Source: Companilactobacillus baiquanensis (GTDB lineage: Bacteria > Bacillota > Bacilli > Lactobacillales > Lactobacillaceae). From it: a DNA stretch of 64,000 nt. Shown here piece by piece: positions 43,909-53,257 of the stretch. The stretch is taken from the NCBI RefSeq assembly GCF_003946605.1, contig NZ_RHOQ01000009.1:1-64000 (forward strand), given 5' to 3'. Positions within the stretch are counted from its first letter, which is position 1; every line of letters begins with the position of its first letter. The notes under the pieces were generated by a model. The model had not been told where the DNA came from. It worked only from the letters and a program-made list of their open reading frames with translations, and made no database searches. The position numbers and the translations under genes are program-made.

Positions 43909-45312
43909 TATAATAGAAGCAATGTAGATATTATGAAGTCCTGAGAACAATATTTGTCTCATCTTAGGCAACAATTCAACTGGTAACTGACTGGCGGTTT
44001 GAGGATCAATTAATTGATTCATCATATCGACAGTTATTTTTTTATTTTCAGCCGCCCCTTTTGCCAAAGCAGTATTCAAAACAACTCCACAAATTGAAAC
44101 CATCATTGATTGACCAATTGTTCTTAGCAAAGTATTAAAACTAGTTGCGACACCAACATTTTCCGATGGGACAACCGTCTGTGCGGTAACCGTCGTAGTA
44201 GTGATTGTTAAACCAAATCCTAATCCAGCCACTGCTGCTAAAGCACAAAAATAAATAAATGGTGAAGTTACACTTGCGAATATCAAAGCCCCTCCAGCTA
44301 TTAATAGGAAGAACAAACTAATATATATAATCCTGTTTGGAGCCATCTTTTTAATTAAATGACCTGCCCAAAATGATCCAAAGATCCAAACAATTGAACT
44401 AGGAGTAACAGCAAATCCTCCCATGGATGGACTTAATCCCAAAATTCCTTGCATCCAAGTTGGGATATATGCCTCAAATCCAATTAAAAAGCCACTAACT
44501 AGTAAGGCAATAACATTTTGAACGACAAAAGTTTTATTTGCGAATAAATGCAACGGTAAAATAGGATCACTAACACGTTTTTCAACAACGATAAATAAAA
44601 TTACGGCAATAATCGAGATCATCGTCAATGATAATGGAACGATTGCTGAACCGACACCAATTTTTTGTAGAGCTAACATTAATGGCAATAATACAGCTAC
44701 CAATAAAACCGTACCTATATAATCAATTTTAATTTTTTCATGTTCTTTTTTCTCTTCTTTAAAGAAGAACCAAATTAATGTAATTGTTATTAATCCCACA
44801 GGTAAATTAATTAAAAAGACCCAATGCCAGCTTAACTTTTCAACGATAAATCCTCCTAATAACGGAGCAATAACGGCTGCAATTCCCCAAGAAGATCCGT
44901 TCAATCCTAAAATACGAGCTCTTTTTTCTAAGGGATAAATATCTGCGATTATTGTAAAAGTCAGCGGCTGAATGGCACCAGAACCAATACCTTGCACAGC
45001 ACGAGCTAAGATCAGCGTCAACATTGAATTAGACATACTGCAAAGAGTTGATCCGATAACAAATAAAACAAGTCCTAAAATAAAAATTGGCTTTCGACCA
45101 ACGATATCTGACAGCTTTCCATAAATCGGCGTTGCCACAGCTGTCATTAGTAAATATATTGAAAAGACCCAATTCATCAAACTTACACCATGTAAACTAC
45201 CAATAATAGTTGGCATGGCTGTTGAAACGATGGTTCCCTCAATTGCAGTCATGAAAGTAGCAATAAATACGGCAATTGTAACTACTAAAACATGAGATTG
45301 TTTCTTTTCCAT
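43843..45312 (-). CDS. MFS drug/solute exporter (DHA2, EmrB/QacA type)
   Basis: A 489-aa transporter with 14 predicted TM helices. Motif A-like PIYGKLSDIVGRKPIF, a TM1 motif with MTAIEGTIVSTAMPTI, and motif C-like WGIAAVIAPLLGGFIVE are DHA2-family marks. Substrate unknown (drugs, lipids or metabolites). ATG 45312 has GGAGGAAATTA upstream. The metK terminator ends immediately before that ribosome binding site, so it may depend on read-through. Overlaps the PAP2 gene at the 3' end. Confidence 0.88.
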   Translation of the reverse strand: MEKKQSHVLVVTIAVFIATFMTAIEGTIVSTAMPTIIGSLHGVSLMNWVFSIYLLMTAVATPIYGKLSDIVGRKPIFILGLVLFVIGSTLCSMSNSMLTLILARAVQGIGSGAIQPLTFTIIADIYPLEKRARILGLNGSSWGIAAVIAPLLGGFIVEKLSWHWVFLINLPVGLITITLIWFFFKEEKKEHEKIKIDYIGTVLLVAVLLPLMLALQKIGVGSAIVPLSLTMISIIAVILFIVVEKRVSDPILPLHLFANKTFVVQNVIALLVSGFLIGFEAYIPTWMQGILGLSPSMGGFAVTPSSIVWIFGSFWAGHLIKKMAPNRIIYISLFFLLIAGGALIFASVTSPFIYFCALAAVAGLGFGLTITTTTVTAQTVVPSENVGVATSFNTLLRTIGQSMMVSICGVVLNTALAKGAAENKKITVDMMNQLIDPQTASQLPVELLPKMRQILFSGLHNIYIASIILLFIALVINAFEIKNRRILGE

Positions 45313-45323
45313 TAATTTCCTCC

Positions 45324-45370
45324 AAAAAAAAAGAGGATTCTTTAAAGAAATATCTTTAAAGAACGCCTCT
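45324..45370 (-). terminator. terminator of metK, directly upstream of the MFS ribosome binding site
   Basis: AGAGG..TTCTTTAAAGA and its complement (45332-45370) form a long stem with a TATT loop; leftward it is followed by nine T ending at 45324, just before TGGAGG of the MFS gene. Confidence 0.9.
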
Positions 45371-45381
45371 GTAATCACTGA

Positions 45382-46578
45382 CTACTTCTTTAAGAAACTC
45401 TTGATGTCATCAACTTTATCAAGTTTTTCCCATGGAAGATCAATATCTGTACGTCCGAAATGACCATATGCGGCCGTCTTCTTATAAATTGGTCTTTGTA
45501 AGTCGAGCATTTTAATAATACCTAATGGTCTTAAATCAAAATACTTATTGATACATGCAACGATTTGTTCTTCTGAATAATCGCTTGTTCCAAATGTATC
45601 AACATGAATTGAAACAGGTCTAGCAACTCCGATAGCATAAGCTATTTGAATTTCACATTTATCGGCAATACCTGCAGCAACCAAGTTTTTAGCAATATAT
45701 CTTGCGGCATAACTGGCTGAACGATCAACTTTAGTAGCATCTTTACCAGAAAAGGCACCACCACCATGGCGAGCAAATCCACCATATGTATCAACAATAA
45801 CTTTTCTACCAGTTAAACCGGAATCTCCTTCTGGACCACCGATAACAAAACGTCCAGTTGGGTTGATCAAAAATTTAGTATTTTCATCGATCAAATTCTT
45901 TGGTACAACTTCATCAATAACATACTTCTTGATATCTTTTTGCACTTGTTCAAGAGTTGCTTCTTCTTTATGTTGAGTGCTTAAAACAATTGTATCTACA
46001 CGTAATGGTTTATCATTTCCATCATATTCAATTGTAACTTGTGATTTTGCATCAGGCATCAAGTAATCAATTGTTTTATTCTTTCTAACTTCGGCTGTTT
46101 TTCGCATTAATTTATGTGCTAGAGAGATTGGCAATGGCATATATTCTTTAGTTTCATTTGTAGCAAAACCGAATACAAAACCTTGATCTCCGGCACCGAT
46201 TTGATCCAATGGATCGAAATCTTTATCGTTTCCACGCTTTTCAAGCGCATCATCAACACCTTGGGCGATATCAGGCGATTGCTCATCTAAAGCAACAAGG
46301 ACAGCACAGCTGTTACCATCAAAGCCTGGATTAGTTCCGTCGTAACCAATTTCTTTAATTGTATTACGAACGACATTTTGAATATCAACATAAGCAGTAG
46401 TTGAAATTTCACCAACAACTAAAACTAAACCAGTAGTAACAGTTGTTTCACAGGCTACACGAGCGTTTTTATCCTTTTCTAGGATAGCATCGAGAATTGA
46501 ATCACTGATTTGATCAGCGACTTTATCAGGATGTCCTTCTGAGACTGATTCAGAAGTAAATAAGTAATTCTTTGACAT
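45382..46578 (-). CDS. metK: S-adenosylmethionine synthetase
   Basis: Makes SAM from methionine and ATP. 398 aa with [28 protein letters not shown] (about 119) and [16 protein letters not shown] (about 270), all hallmarks of MetK. Translation is probably controlled by an S(MK) box (46585-46660) that covers its ribosome binding site AAAGGTGG. Confidence 0.98.
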   Translation of the reverse strand: MSKNYLFTSESVSEGHPDKVADQISDSILDAILEKDKNARVACETTVTTGLVLVVGEISTTAYVDIQNVVRNTIKEIGYDGTNPGFDGNSCAVLVALDEQSPDIAQGVDDALEKRGNDKDFDPLDQIGAGDQGFVFGFATNETKEYMPLPISLAHKLMRKTAEVRKNKTIDYLMPDAKSQVTIEYDGNDKPLRVDTIVLSTQHKEEATLEQVQKDIKKYVIDEVVPKNLIDENTKFLINPTGRFVIGGPEGDSGLTGRKVIVDTYGGFARHGGGAFSGKDATKVDRSASYAARYIAKNLVAAGIADKCEIQIAYAIGVARPVSIHVDTFGTSDYSEEQIVACINKYFDLRPLGIIKMLDLQRPIYKKTAAYGHFGRTDIDLPWEKLDKVDDIKSFLKK

Positions 46579-46584
46579 ATTTTT

Positions 46585-46660
46585 TCCACCTTTCGGTTAC
46601 AGGGCTTCTCCTTTTATCCAGTTTCCCAGAAATAAAAAAAGGATCCCATCAGGAACCTCT
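46585..46660 (-). promoter_or_regulatory. S(MK) box (SAM-III riboswitch) of metK
   Basis: Minus-strand leader containing AGAGGTTCCTGATGGGATCC (46660-46641) and, next to the start, CCCTGTAACCGAAAGGTGG. These are the SMK-box features: a GGUUCC..GGAUCC region and the UGUAACCGAAAGG segment that includes the ribosome binding site. SAM binding would sequester that site, so metK is repressed by its product. SMK boxes are common upstream of metK in Lactobacillales. Confidence 0.85.
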
Positions 46661-46758
46661 TAATAGATTAACACATATTTTCCGTATTTTCAGGAAAAAG
46701 TTGAATTGACGTGTAAGTTTTTCTACACTAATATGTCTTTATACATAAAGGAGTCACT

Positions 46759-47424
46759 ATGAATAATCGCAAATTGATCGTTGCCTTGCTGGAGTTTATC
46801 AGCTATCATATTTTCCCCATAAGTTTCTTATTTACACATCATCTTAATAACTATTCAATAAATTTCTATTTGATAGTTATGGTTGCTATGATCGCCTTTT
46901 ATAAAGAATACGTTAGAACCCTAAAGCCTAATTTTTATTTCAATGGACTTTATAGTATTTGCTTCTTTATTCTAGCTTTCATATCGTATCGAACGATGAA
47001 TATTAACGTTATTATTTTGGTCTTTATTCAATTAGTTTTCTTATACTTAACCAAATACATTTCCAAAAAATACCAAATATTAGAAATATTGATCGACAAT
47101 TTTATAATTCCTAGCTTTACTTCTATTGCCATTGCTTATACATATGCTCATTTTATTTCTGTTAATTTTATTGTTCCGTTACTATTAGTTAATATTGCTG
47201 CTGTTTTGATTACCTATTTTGAGGGAGAAACAACTGACTTTATCCAATTAGTAACACTCGCAGGCTTAACACTAGTCTTATTCTTACTAGGTTATATCAA
47301 TATTATTACCGCAGTAACAATAGTTATTTTCGTAGTAGCCGCCACCCTGCTAAAAGAATTCAAACAAATATCAGTTTCAAATCTGATCTATCGTTTAATT
47401 GGAAATGTTTTATTATTAATCTAG
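46759..47424 (+). CDS. polytopic membrane protein of unknown function
   Basis: A 221-aa protein with about six to seven TM helices covering almost its whole length; the soluble loops are short and mostly polar. No motif I recognise. AAAGGAG stands 5 nt before ATG 46759, so it is expressed. It lies divergent from metK and its stop codon is at the edge of the long inverted repeat at 47424-47537. Lys and Arg are frequent in loops, but no cytoplasmic domain is present, so it could be a transporter subunit or regulator. Confidence 0.7.
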   Translation: MNNRKLIVALLEFISYHIFPISFLFTHHLNNYSINFYLIVMVAMIAFYKEYVRTLKPNFYFNGLYSICFFILAFISYRTMNINVIILVFIQLVFLYLTKYISKKYQILEILIDNFIIPSFTSIAIAYTYAHFISVNFIVPLLLVNIAAVLITYFEGETTDFIQLVTLAGLTLVLFLLGYINIITAVTIVIFVVAATLLKEFKQISVSNLIYRLIGNVLLLI

Positions 47425-47537
47425 AGCGTGAAATAAGGCGATTAGAGACCGGAGCATAGTCTAGAATATCGAATAATTGTGTACTTACAATTGTTCGATG
47501 TTTGTAACTATGTTCCGGTCTCTGCCTTATTTCACGC
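47424..47537 (+). repeat. structured 3' element, copy 3 (long hairpin)
   Basis: A hairpin of about 112 nt starting right at the stop codon of the preceding gene. GCGTGAAATAAGGC (47426-47439) pairs perfectly with 47524-47537; after a 4-nt bulge GATT, AGAGACCGGAGCATAGT (47444-47460) pairs with 47507-47523 with one mismatch; an inner CGAATAATTGT/ACAATTGTTCG stem follows. It is followed by GTTTTAAAAA. Confidence 0.8.
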
Positions 47538-47561
47538 GTTTTAAAAAATAATAACCACCAT

Positions 47562-47592
47562 AAAAAGGATGTGACTCTCGCCACATCCTTTT
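47562..47592 (+). terminator. terminator after the unknown membrane protein
   Basis: AAAAAGGATGTG pairs with CACATCCTTTT with an 8-nt loop; short T-run. It ends the rightward unit, beyond the hairpin at 47424-47537. Confidence 0.8.
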
Positions 47593-47609
47593 GTATTTGC
47601 GCTAATGCA

Positions 47610-47637
47610 CAAAAAAAGCTAGGACAGCGTCCTAGCT
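47610..47637 (-). terminator. terminator after the tRNA-Glu/tRNA-Val pair
   Basis: AGCTAGGAC (47617-47625) pairs with GTCCTAGCT (47629-47637); leftward T-run of seven. It lies downstream of the two tRNAs. Confidence 0.9.
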
Positions 47638-47655
47638 AAATCGTTTTTTATTTGA

Positions 47656-47728
47656 TGGAGGATACAGGGATCGAACCTGTGACCTCCTGCTTGTAAGGCA
47701 GATGCTCTCCCAGCTGAGCTAATCCTCC
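47656..47728 (-). tRNA. tRNA-Val (UAC)
   Basis: 73 nt: acceptor GGAGGAT/ATCCTCC, D-arm, anticodon loop CTTACAA with TAC, variable GAGGTC, T-loop TTCGATC. CCA not encoded. Paired with tRNA-Glu, 9 nt apart. Confidence 0.97.
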
Positions 47729-47737
47729 AAATAAAAG

Positions 47738-47809
47738 TGACCCGTACGGGATTTGAACCCATGTTACCGCCGTGAAAGGGCGGTGTCTTAACCACTTGAC
47801 CAACGGGTC
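47738..47809 (-). tRNA. tRNA-Glu (UUC)
   Basis: 72 nt: acceptor GACCCGT/ACGGGTC, anticodon loop CTTTCAC with TTC, T-loop TTCAAAT, discriminator A. First of a two-tRNA unit transcribed leftward. Confidence 0.97.
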
Positions 47810-47913
47810 ATTTAATTATGTCTTTCTCAAGCACAAAAAATATTATATATTAACTACAAAGGCGTGACAAGCCTTTTTTAAAGTTTTTGTAAAAAAGTCA
47901 GTGGAGGCATAGA

Positions 47914-48537
47914 TTGAATATATCGGATTTTTTTGAAAATGGGGAAACAATAAACATTGCAAAAGAGATGTTAGGTCATACTTTTACATATAATTCAGAT
48001 CAAGGAAAACTATCAGGTATCATTGTGGAAACAGAAGCTTACTTAGGAGAAATTGATAAAGCGGCCCACTCCTACAACGGTCGGCACACACCTGCAAACG
48101 ATCCTCTTTATCAAGCAGGCGGCACAATATACATTTATTCGATTCATAGTTGGCTGGATATGGATATTAGTATTCAGAAAAAAGGCGTTCCAAATGGAAT
48201 CTTAATTCGTGGTTTGCAACCGATCGATGGTCTAGAAATTATGGAAAAAAATCGTAAAAAAAATAATTTTGAAGTTACTAATGGTCCCGCAAAATGGATC
48301 AGAGCTTTTGGAATTCGAGATAAAGCTCTCTCAGGTACAATGTTAAATTCTGATAATTTCTTTTTTTCCGAAAAAAAAGTCCAGACTCCTCAAAATATTT
48401 TAGCAACACCTAGAATCGGTGTACCAAATAAAGAGCCTTGGACTTCTAAAAAAATGCGTTTTATTGTTGAAGGAAACCCATACGTTTCTAAAATATATAA
48501 AAAAGATATGAATTTGGATACTTATGGCTGGTTATAG
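47914..48537 (+). CDS. 3-methyladenine DNA glycosylase (AAG/MPG family)
   Basis: A 207-aa base-excision repair enzyme that removes alkylated adenine. Family features: IVETEAYLGEIDKAAHSYNGR (with the catalytic Glu and conserved His), TIYIYSIHSWLDMDIS, PNGILIRGLQPI and GPAKWIRAFGI. It starts at TTG 47914 with GGAGG 6 nt upstream. Its end overlaps the convergent P1B ATPase by 6 nt. Confidence 0.93.
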   Translation: MNISDFFENGETINIAKEMLGHTFTYNSDQGKLSGIIVETEAYLGEIDKAAHSYNGRHTPANDPLYQAGGTIYIYSIHSWLDMDISIQKKGVPNGILIRGLQPIDGLEIMEKNRKKNNFEVTNGPAKWIRAFGIRDKALSGTMLNSDNFFFSEKKVQTPQNILATPRIGVPNKEPWTSKKMRFIVEGNPYVSKIYKKDMNLDTYGWL

Positions 48538-50325
48538 CCGATCACTTCTTGCTCTTAAAGCATAAAGGATCGTCACAGTATCGACCACTTCTTGCAGTAA
48601 AGCTCCAATAATAGTTGGTATAAGACCAAATCCAGCTATTATCATCAATACGATACAAATAAAAATTCCTATCAAAACTGCTTCTTTAGCAACTTTTAAG
48701 GTATCTCGTGAAATTTTGACGACATCAGCTACCTTACCAAAGTCATCTTGCAAAATAACAGCATCAGCGGACTCACTAGCAGCATTAGCACCTTGATAGC
48801 CCATTGCGATACCAGCATCTGCCAAAGCTAGCGCAGGAGCATCATTTACGCCATCCCCGACCATAATGGTTGGATGCGTATCTAAATTTTTAATTATTTT
48901 AACTTTATCATTGGGTAGACTTTCTGGATAAATTTGGTCTATCCCTACTTCTGAAGCAACCATTTCGGTTGTTTCTTTTTTGTCTCCGGTAATAAGAAGA
49001 ATATTTTTAATACCAAATGCTTTAAGTTTTTGAATAGTTGAAGCAGATTCAGGTCTGATTTGATCTAACAAACTGAATACACCAGCATATTTTCCATCAA
49101 TAGAAACATAGACTCCAGATCCCTTAACTGTATCCACGTCTTCATCAGTTACAAATTTACCTTGTCCAACTTTTACATAATGACCTTCTACAAAACCAAC
49201 GATCCCCTGTGCTGTATACTCTTTGATCTTCGTAACTGGCTCTAATTTTAATTTTCGATCAACTGCATAGTTAACAATTGTCTTAGCCATTATATGACTA
49301 GAATTTTCTTCTAGTGAAGCAGCATATTTCAAAACTGTATCTTTATCATATTCTGGTTTTATTATTGCTTCGTCGATCACTAATTTACCACGGGTGATCG
49401 TTCCGGTCTTATCAAAGGCAATCGTTTTAGCAGAAGAGATCTTCTCTAAGGTTGTACCTGATTTGACAATGATTCCATTACGACTAGTTCTACTCATCCC
49501 CGAAACAAAAGCAATTGGAGCTGCCAATATTAAGGGACATGGTGAAGCTACGACTAAAACTTGTGCAATTCTGACAGGATCTTTTGATAAATACCAGGCA
49601 ATACCGGCAATTACATAGGCAATAATAGTAAACGGTACCGCATATCTATCAGCTAACCTTACAAAATGAGCTGGATTAGATTCTGACTCTTTGACTAATT
49701 TAACGATCGCTTGATATTCACTATCGGCAGCAATCTTTTTAGCTTCCATTTTAAATGGTGTTTCACCATTGATAGACCCGGACATGACCTTTGACCCGAT
49801 CCCGATCTCAACTGGCATAGCTTCCCCAGTTAATGAAGATTCATCAACTTCTGATTGCCCATCAATTACTGCACCATCAACTGGAACTTGTTCTTTAGGT
49901 CTGATTAATAAAATATCCCCGATTTCAACATCATCAATATCAATATCCCTAATTCCCGATGAAGTAATTTTATGTGCGAAGGAAGGCGCATTGTCTAACA
50001 GGGATTTAAGCTCACTTTTGGCTTTATTAGCGGCGTATTCCTCGAGTGTGTCTCCACCTGTCAGCATTAATAAAATTACCCAGCCGGCCCAATACTGGCC
50101 TAAAACTATTGTTGCCACGATCGCAGTTATGGCTAACAAGTCGACTCCGAAATCACCAGTTTTTAAAACTTTGATCATATCAACAAACATTATCAAAGCT
50201 AAGATAAGTCCTAAAATACTAATAATCAGTTGTGAATAAAATGGCAAATTAAACAAAAATTCCAAAATAAACGCAACAACTCCAATGGTTAAAGTACCAT
50301 AAAGTTTTAATTTGTCTGAATTCAT
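48532..50325 (-). CDS. heavy-metal P1B ATPase with SPC metal motif (P1B-4-like)
   Basis: A 597-aa metal exporter without N-terminal HMA domain. The transmembrane metal motif is SPC (261-263, VVASPCPL) rather than CPC, TGE at about 166, phosphorylated Asp305 in DKTGT, GDGVNDAPA in the P domain. The final helices read ALLQEVVDTVTILYALR, which resembles the HEGxT region of P1B-4 pumps for Co, Fe or Zn. Metal is therefore uncertain; copper is unlikely given the other pump at 14271. ATG 50325 is preceded by GGGGGATAGTC. Confidence 0.88.
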   Translation of the reverse strand: MNSDKLKLYGTLTIGVVAFILEFLFNLPFYSQLIISILGLILALIMFVDMIKVLKTGDFGVDLLAITAIVATIVLGQYWAGWVILLMLTGGDTLEEYAANKAKSELKSLLDNAPSFAHKITSSGIRDIDIDDVEIGDILLIRPKEQVPVDGAVIDGQSEVDESSLTGEAMPVEIGIGSKVMSGSINGETPFKMEAKKIAADSEYQAIVKLVKESESNPAHFVRLADRYAVPFTIIAYVIAGIAWYLSKDPVRIAQVLVVASPCPLILAAPIAFVSGMSRTSRNGIIVKSGTTLEKISSAKTIAFDKTGTITRGKLVIDEAIIKPEYDKDTVLKYAASLEENSSHIMAKTIVNYAVDRKLKLEPVTKIKEYTAQGIVGFVEGHYVKVGQGKFVTDEDVDTVKGSGVYVSIDGKYAGVFSLLDQIRPESASTIQKLKAFGIKNILLITGDKKETTEMVASEVGIDQIYPESLPNDKVKIIKNLDTHPTIMVGDGVNDAPALALADAGIAMGYQGANAASESADAVILQDDFGKVADVVKISRDTLKVAKEAVLIGIFICIVLMIIAGFGLIPTIIGALLQEVVDTVTILYALRARSDRL

Positions 50326-50370
50326 GACTATCCCCCGTAATAAATATGATATTTCACATACAGTATAACT

Positions 50371-50415
50371 AAAAAAGTAGTACACGTGAAGTTTTTCCAC
50401 ACGGACCTACTTTTT
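50371..50415 (-). terminator. terminator of the nrdDG operon
   Basis: AAAAGTAG (50373-50380) pairs with CTACTTTT (50407-50414), extended by CACG/CGTG inside. Leftward T-run. It lies 11 nt after the nrdG stop. Confidence 0.8.
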
Positions 50416-50425
50416 ATTTTGGGAT

Positions 50426-51007
50426 CTATTTAACCAAGTTCTCCCAAATAACTACTTTCTTCTCTTTAAGTGATTTTTGAACATCGATTATTCTTTGGTT
50501 TGAACTACCTCGAAATTGTAATGACAGATCCTTTTTAGCTTGTAAAAATCTACCATCTACTAAAATATCGATCAAAGATAGTAACTCTAGCTTATCATCT
50601 GATTCTTTCATCAATTCATCCCAAGAATAACCTGTCCAAGACCAAATATCTTTAGTATTACCAAACTCTTTGCGCACTCTTTTACATAGCGATAAACAAA
50701 CTTGTGTATTAACAAAGGGTTCGCCACCTAATAAAGTTAGTCCTTGAACATAACTTTGACCTAGGTCTTCAATTATTTGATCCTCTAGTTCTTTGGTATA
50801 CGGCTTACCATATCTGAAGTCTTGCGCTGCCACATTGTAGCAACCAGGGCATCTGAACAAACATCCACTGACATAGAGACTGCATCTAACACCTTCTCCA
50901 TCGACAAAGTTAAAGGGCTTATAATCGGCAATACGTTTTTGACTTAAATCTTTAGCCATCCACTCTTTGGGTGTCGGATTGTTTGGTTCTCTGGTAATTC
51001 GCGGCAT
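50426..51007 (-). CDS. nrdG: anaerobic ribonucleotide reductase activating protein
   Basis: A 193-aa radical SAM enzyme that installs the glycyl radical in NrdD. The cluster motif is SGCLFRCPGCYN (CxxxCxxC), and GLTLLGGEPF is the SAM-binding GGE motif. The ATG at 51007 (GGAG 10 nt upstream) overlaps nrdD by 56 nt, which indicates translational coupling; an internal ATG at 50959 is less likely. Anaerobic dNTP synthesis. Confidence 0.95.
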   Translation of the reverse strand: MPRITREPNNPTPKEWMAKDLSQKRIADYKPFNFVDGEGVRCSLYVSGCLFRCPGCYNVAAQDFRYGKPYTKELEDQIIEDLGQSYVQGLTLLGGEPFVNTQVCLSLCKRVRKEFGNTKDIWSWTGYSWDELMKESDDKLELLSLIDILVDGRFLQAKKDLSLQFRGSSNQRIIDVQKSLKEKKVVIWENLVK

Positions 51008-53159
51008 TTCTTATCATCTCCGGTGTCATATTTTTTCTTCTTGATGCGATTTCGACATGACGTCCATGGATCATTGGGCGTTGTTGTGGATTACCTAGAT
51101 ATCCACAAGTTCTTTTAACAACATCACAAAACTTAGGGTCATGATTTCCACATTCTGGACAGACAAATCCTCTAGCAGTAGCTTTAAATTCGCCTTTGAA
51201 TCCACATTTAAAACATTGATCGATTGAAGTATTTGTTCCTAAATATCCAACATGGTCATAGGCCCAATCCCAAACAGATTCTAAAGCTTTAGGATTTTGC
51301 TTTAAGTTTGGATATTCACAATAATGAATAAATCCACCTGAAGCATATTTTGGAAATACTTCTTCAAAAGATAATTTTTCAAAAGGTGATGGATGTTTTC
51401 TAACATCATAATGGAAACTATTTGTGTAATACTCTTTATCAGTAATATCAGGGATACGACCAAATTTCTTGATATCATCACGACAAAATGTATCTGTTAA
51501 GGATTCGGCTGGAGTTGAATACAAACTATAGTGATATCCACTCTCCTCTGCCCACAAACTACATTTATCATGCAATGCTTTAACAATACTTTCCGCAAAG
51601 TCATGAGCTTCTTGATCATGTTCCCAATCTTTTCCAAAGAATTCAGTACAGACTTCATAAATTCCAATATAACCTAGTGAAACAGTTGCTCTTTGATCTT
51701 TAAATAATTCATCAATACTGTCAGTTTCTTTTAAACGCTTCCCAAAAGCACCATACATATAAAGTAAAGGTGCATTTTCTGGTTTGGCTTCTTTAGTTCT
51801 CTCAATACGATATTCCAGTGCTTCATGGCATAGAGACATTTTTTCTTCAAAAATATCCCAGAATAATTTTTTATCACCATTTGACTCTAAAGCGATTCTT
51901 GGTAAATTAACCGTAACAACGCCTAGATTCATCCGACCTGAATTTACTTCTTTACCATTCTCGTCTTCCCAGCCTTGTAGAAATGAACGGCAACCCATAG
52001 GAGTTTTAAAACTTCCTGTTAATTCAATGATCTTGTCATACATTAATAAATCAGGATACATTCTCTTAGTTGAGCATTCCAAAGCTAACTCTTTGATATC
52101 GTAATTAGGGTCACTTGGTGCTAAATTCAATCCTCTTTTAACTGTAAAAGTTAACTTAGGGAAAATAGCTGTTCTGTGTTCTTTTCCTAAACCCTTAATA
52201 CGGATTTTCAAGATAGACTTTTGAATCTCACGTTCGATCCAACTTGTTCCCAATCCAAAGTTAATGGTTGTAAAAGGAGTTTGACCTTGAGATGAATATA
52301 AAGTATTAATTTCATATTCCAAAGCTTGCATGGCATCATAGATGTCTTTTTTAGTCTTTTCTTTAGCAAACTCATCTTGCTTATCTTCTACGACCCATTT
52401 TTTAGCATCAGCCAAATGCTTTTCATAATTTATTTTGGCATAAGGGGCTAACAATTGATCGATTCTATTTGCTGAACAACCGCCATATTGAAGTGAAGCC
52501 ACATTAGCGATTATTTGCGACATTTGCGCAGTTGCAGTTTGAATGGATCTTGGTGAGGCAACCCAGGCATTACCAATTTTAAAACCATTAGTTAACATTT
52601 CATCAAAATCTATCAAACAACAATTTGTTTCAGGCGTAACTGGTGAGTAGTCAAGATCATGCCAATGAAGATCTCCTCTTAAATGGGCCTTAGCTACTAA
52701 ATCTGGCAACATTTTAAGACCAATTGCCCGACTGGCTACCCCTGCCTCTAGATCACGCTGAGTATTAAAGACTTTACTGTCTTTATTGGCATTTTCATGA
52801 ACGATAGCTTCATTATTGCCAAATAATTTATTAATATTCTTTTCGACATTCGTTGCATCAGAAAAAGCTTCCTTTTCTCGAGTAAAGTTGGCCTCATATA
52901 ATTCAACCTGTGTCGTCAATTTATACTTATTCATCAAATCAACAAGTAATTGATGTAATTCAGTGGTTTCAATTACGGAATTATCTTGCAATTCTGTAAC
53001 TACATCTCGTTTAATTTGACTGATCAAATCAGGATCGTCAATTAGTTTATTTAAAACAAAATCGATTTTATAAGCATAAAATTTTGTTCTTTCTCCGGAT
53101 CTTTTTATGACTGGAATTTCACTTAAAGTGTCCAATACATTTTCTTTTATTTCTTGCAT
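50952..53159 (-). CDS. nrdD: anaerobic (class III) ribonucleoside-triphosphate reductase
   Basis: A 735-aa class III RNR. An ATP-cone (about 12-105), catalytic Cys residues in the barrel, zinc site CFKCGFKG...CPECGNH and the glycyl-radical loop RTCGYLGNPQ near the C-terminus. ATG 53159 is preceded by AAAGG; the ORF could extend two codons to GTG 53165. Operon with nrdG. The promoter region holds NrdR-like boxes (53217-53257). Confidence 0.97.
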   Translation of the reverse strand: MQEIKENVLDTLSEIPVIKRSGERTKFYAYKIDFVLNKLIDDPDLISQIKRDVVTELQDNSVIETTELHQLLVDLMNKYKLTTQVELYEANFTREKEAFSDATNVEKNINKLFGNNEAIVHENANKDSKVFNTQRDLEAGVASRAIGLKMLPDLVAKAHLRGDLHWHDLDYSPVTPETNCCLIDFDEMLTNGFKIGNAWVASPRSIQTATAQMSQIIANVASLQYGGCSANRIDQLLAPYAKINYEKHLADAKKWVVEDKQDEFAKEKTKKDIYDAMQALEYEINTLYSSQGQTPFTTINFGLGTSWIEREIQKSILKIRIKGLGKEHRTAIFPKLTFTVKRGLNLAPSDPNYDIKELALECSTKRMYPDLLMYDKIIELTGSFKTPMGCRSFLQGWEDENGKEVNSGRMNLGVVTVNLPRIALESNGDKKLFWDIFEEKMSLCHEALEYRIERTKEAKPENAPLLYMYGAFGKRLKETDSIDELFKDQRATVSLGYIGIYEVCTEFFGKDWEHDQEAHDFAESIVKALHDKCSLWAEESGYHYSLYSTPAESLTDTFCRDDIKKFGRIPDITDKEYYTNSFHYDVRKHPSPFEKLSFEEVFPKYASGGFIHYCEYPNLKQNPKALESVWDWAYDHVGYLGTNTSIDQCFKCGFKGEFKATARGFVCPECGNHDPKFCDVVKRTCGYLGNPQQRPMIHGRHVEIASRRKNMTPEMIRNAANYQRTKQSDTQRVDG

Positions 53160-53216
53160 ACACACACAACCTTTATGGAATAAATAACATTATATTGAGT
53201 TATTTCATTTAAATCA

Positions 53217-53257
53217 ATATCTAGTGGTACAACCATTTTGTTTCACACCATATCTAG
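53217..53257 (-). promoter_or_regulatory. pair of NrdR-like boxes upstream of nrdD
   Basis: ATATCTAG with flanking CA/TG bases occurs at 53217-53224 and 53250-53257, 33 bp apart (about three helical turns), as CACCATATCTAGTATGTG and ATCAATATCTAGTGGT. This resembles NrdR boxes, which repress RNR operons in pairs. A third ATATCTAG lies at 53395-53402. Confidence 0.65.
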
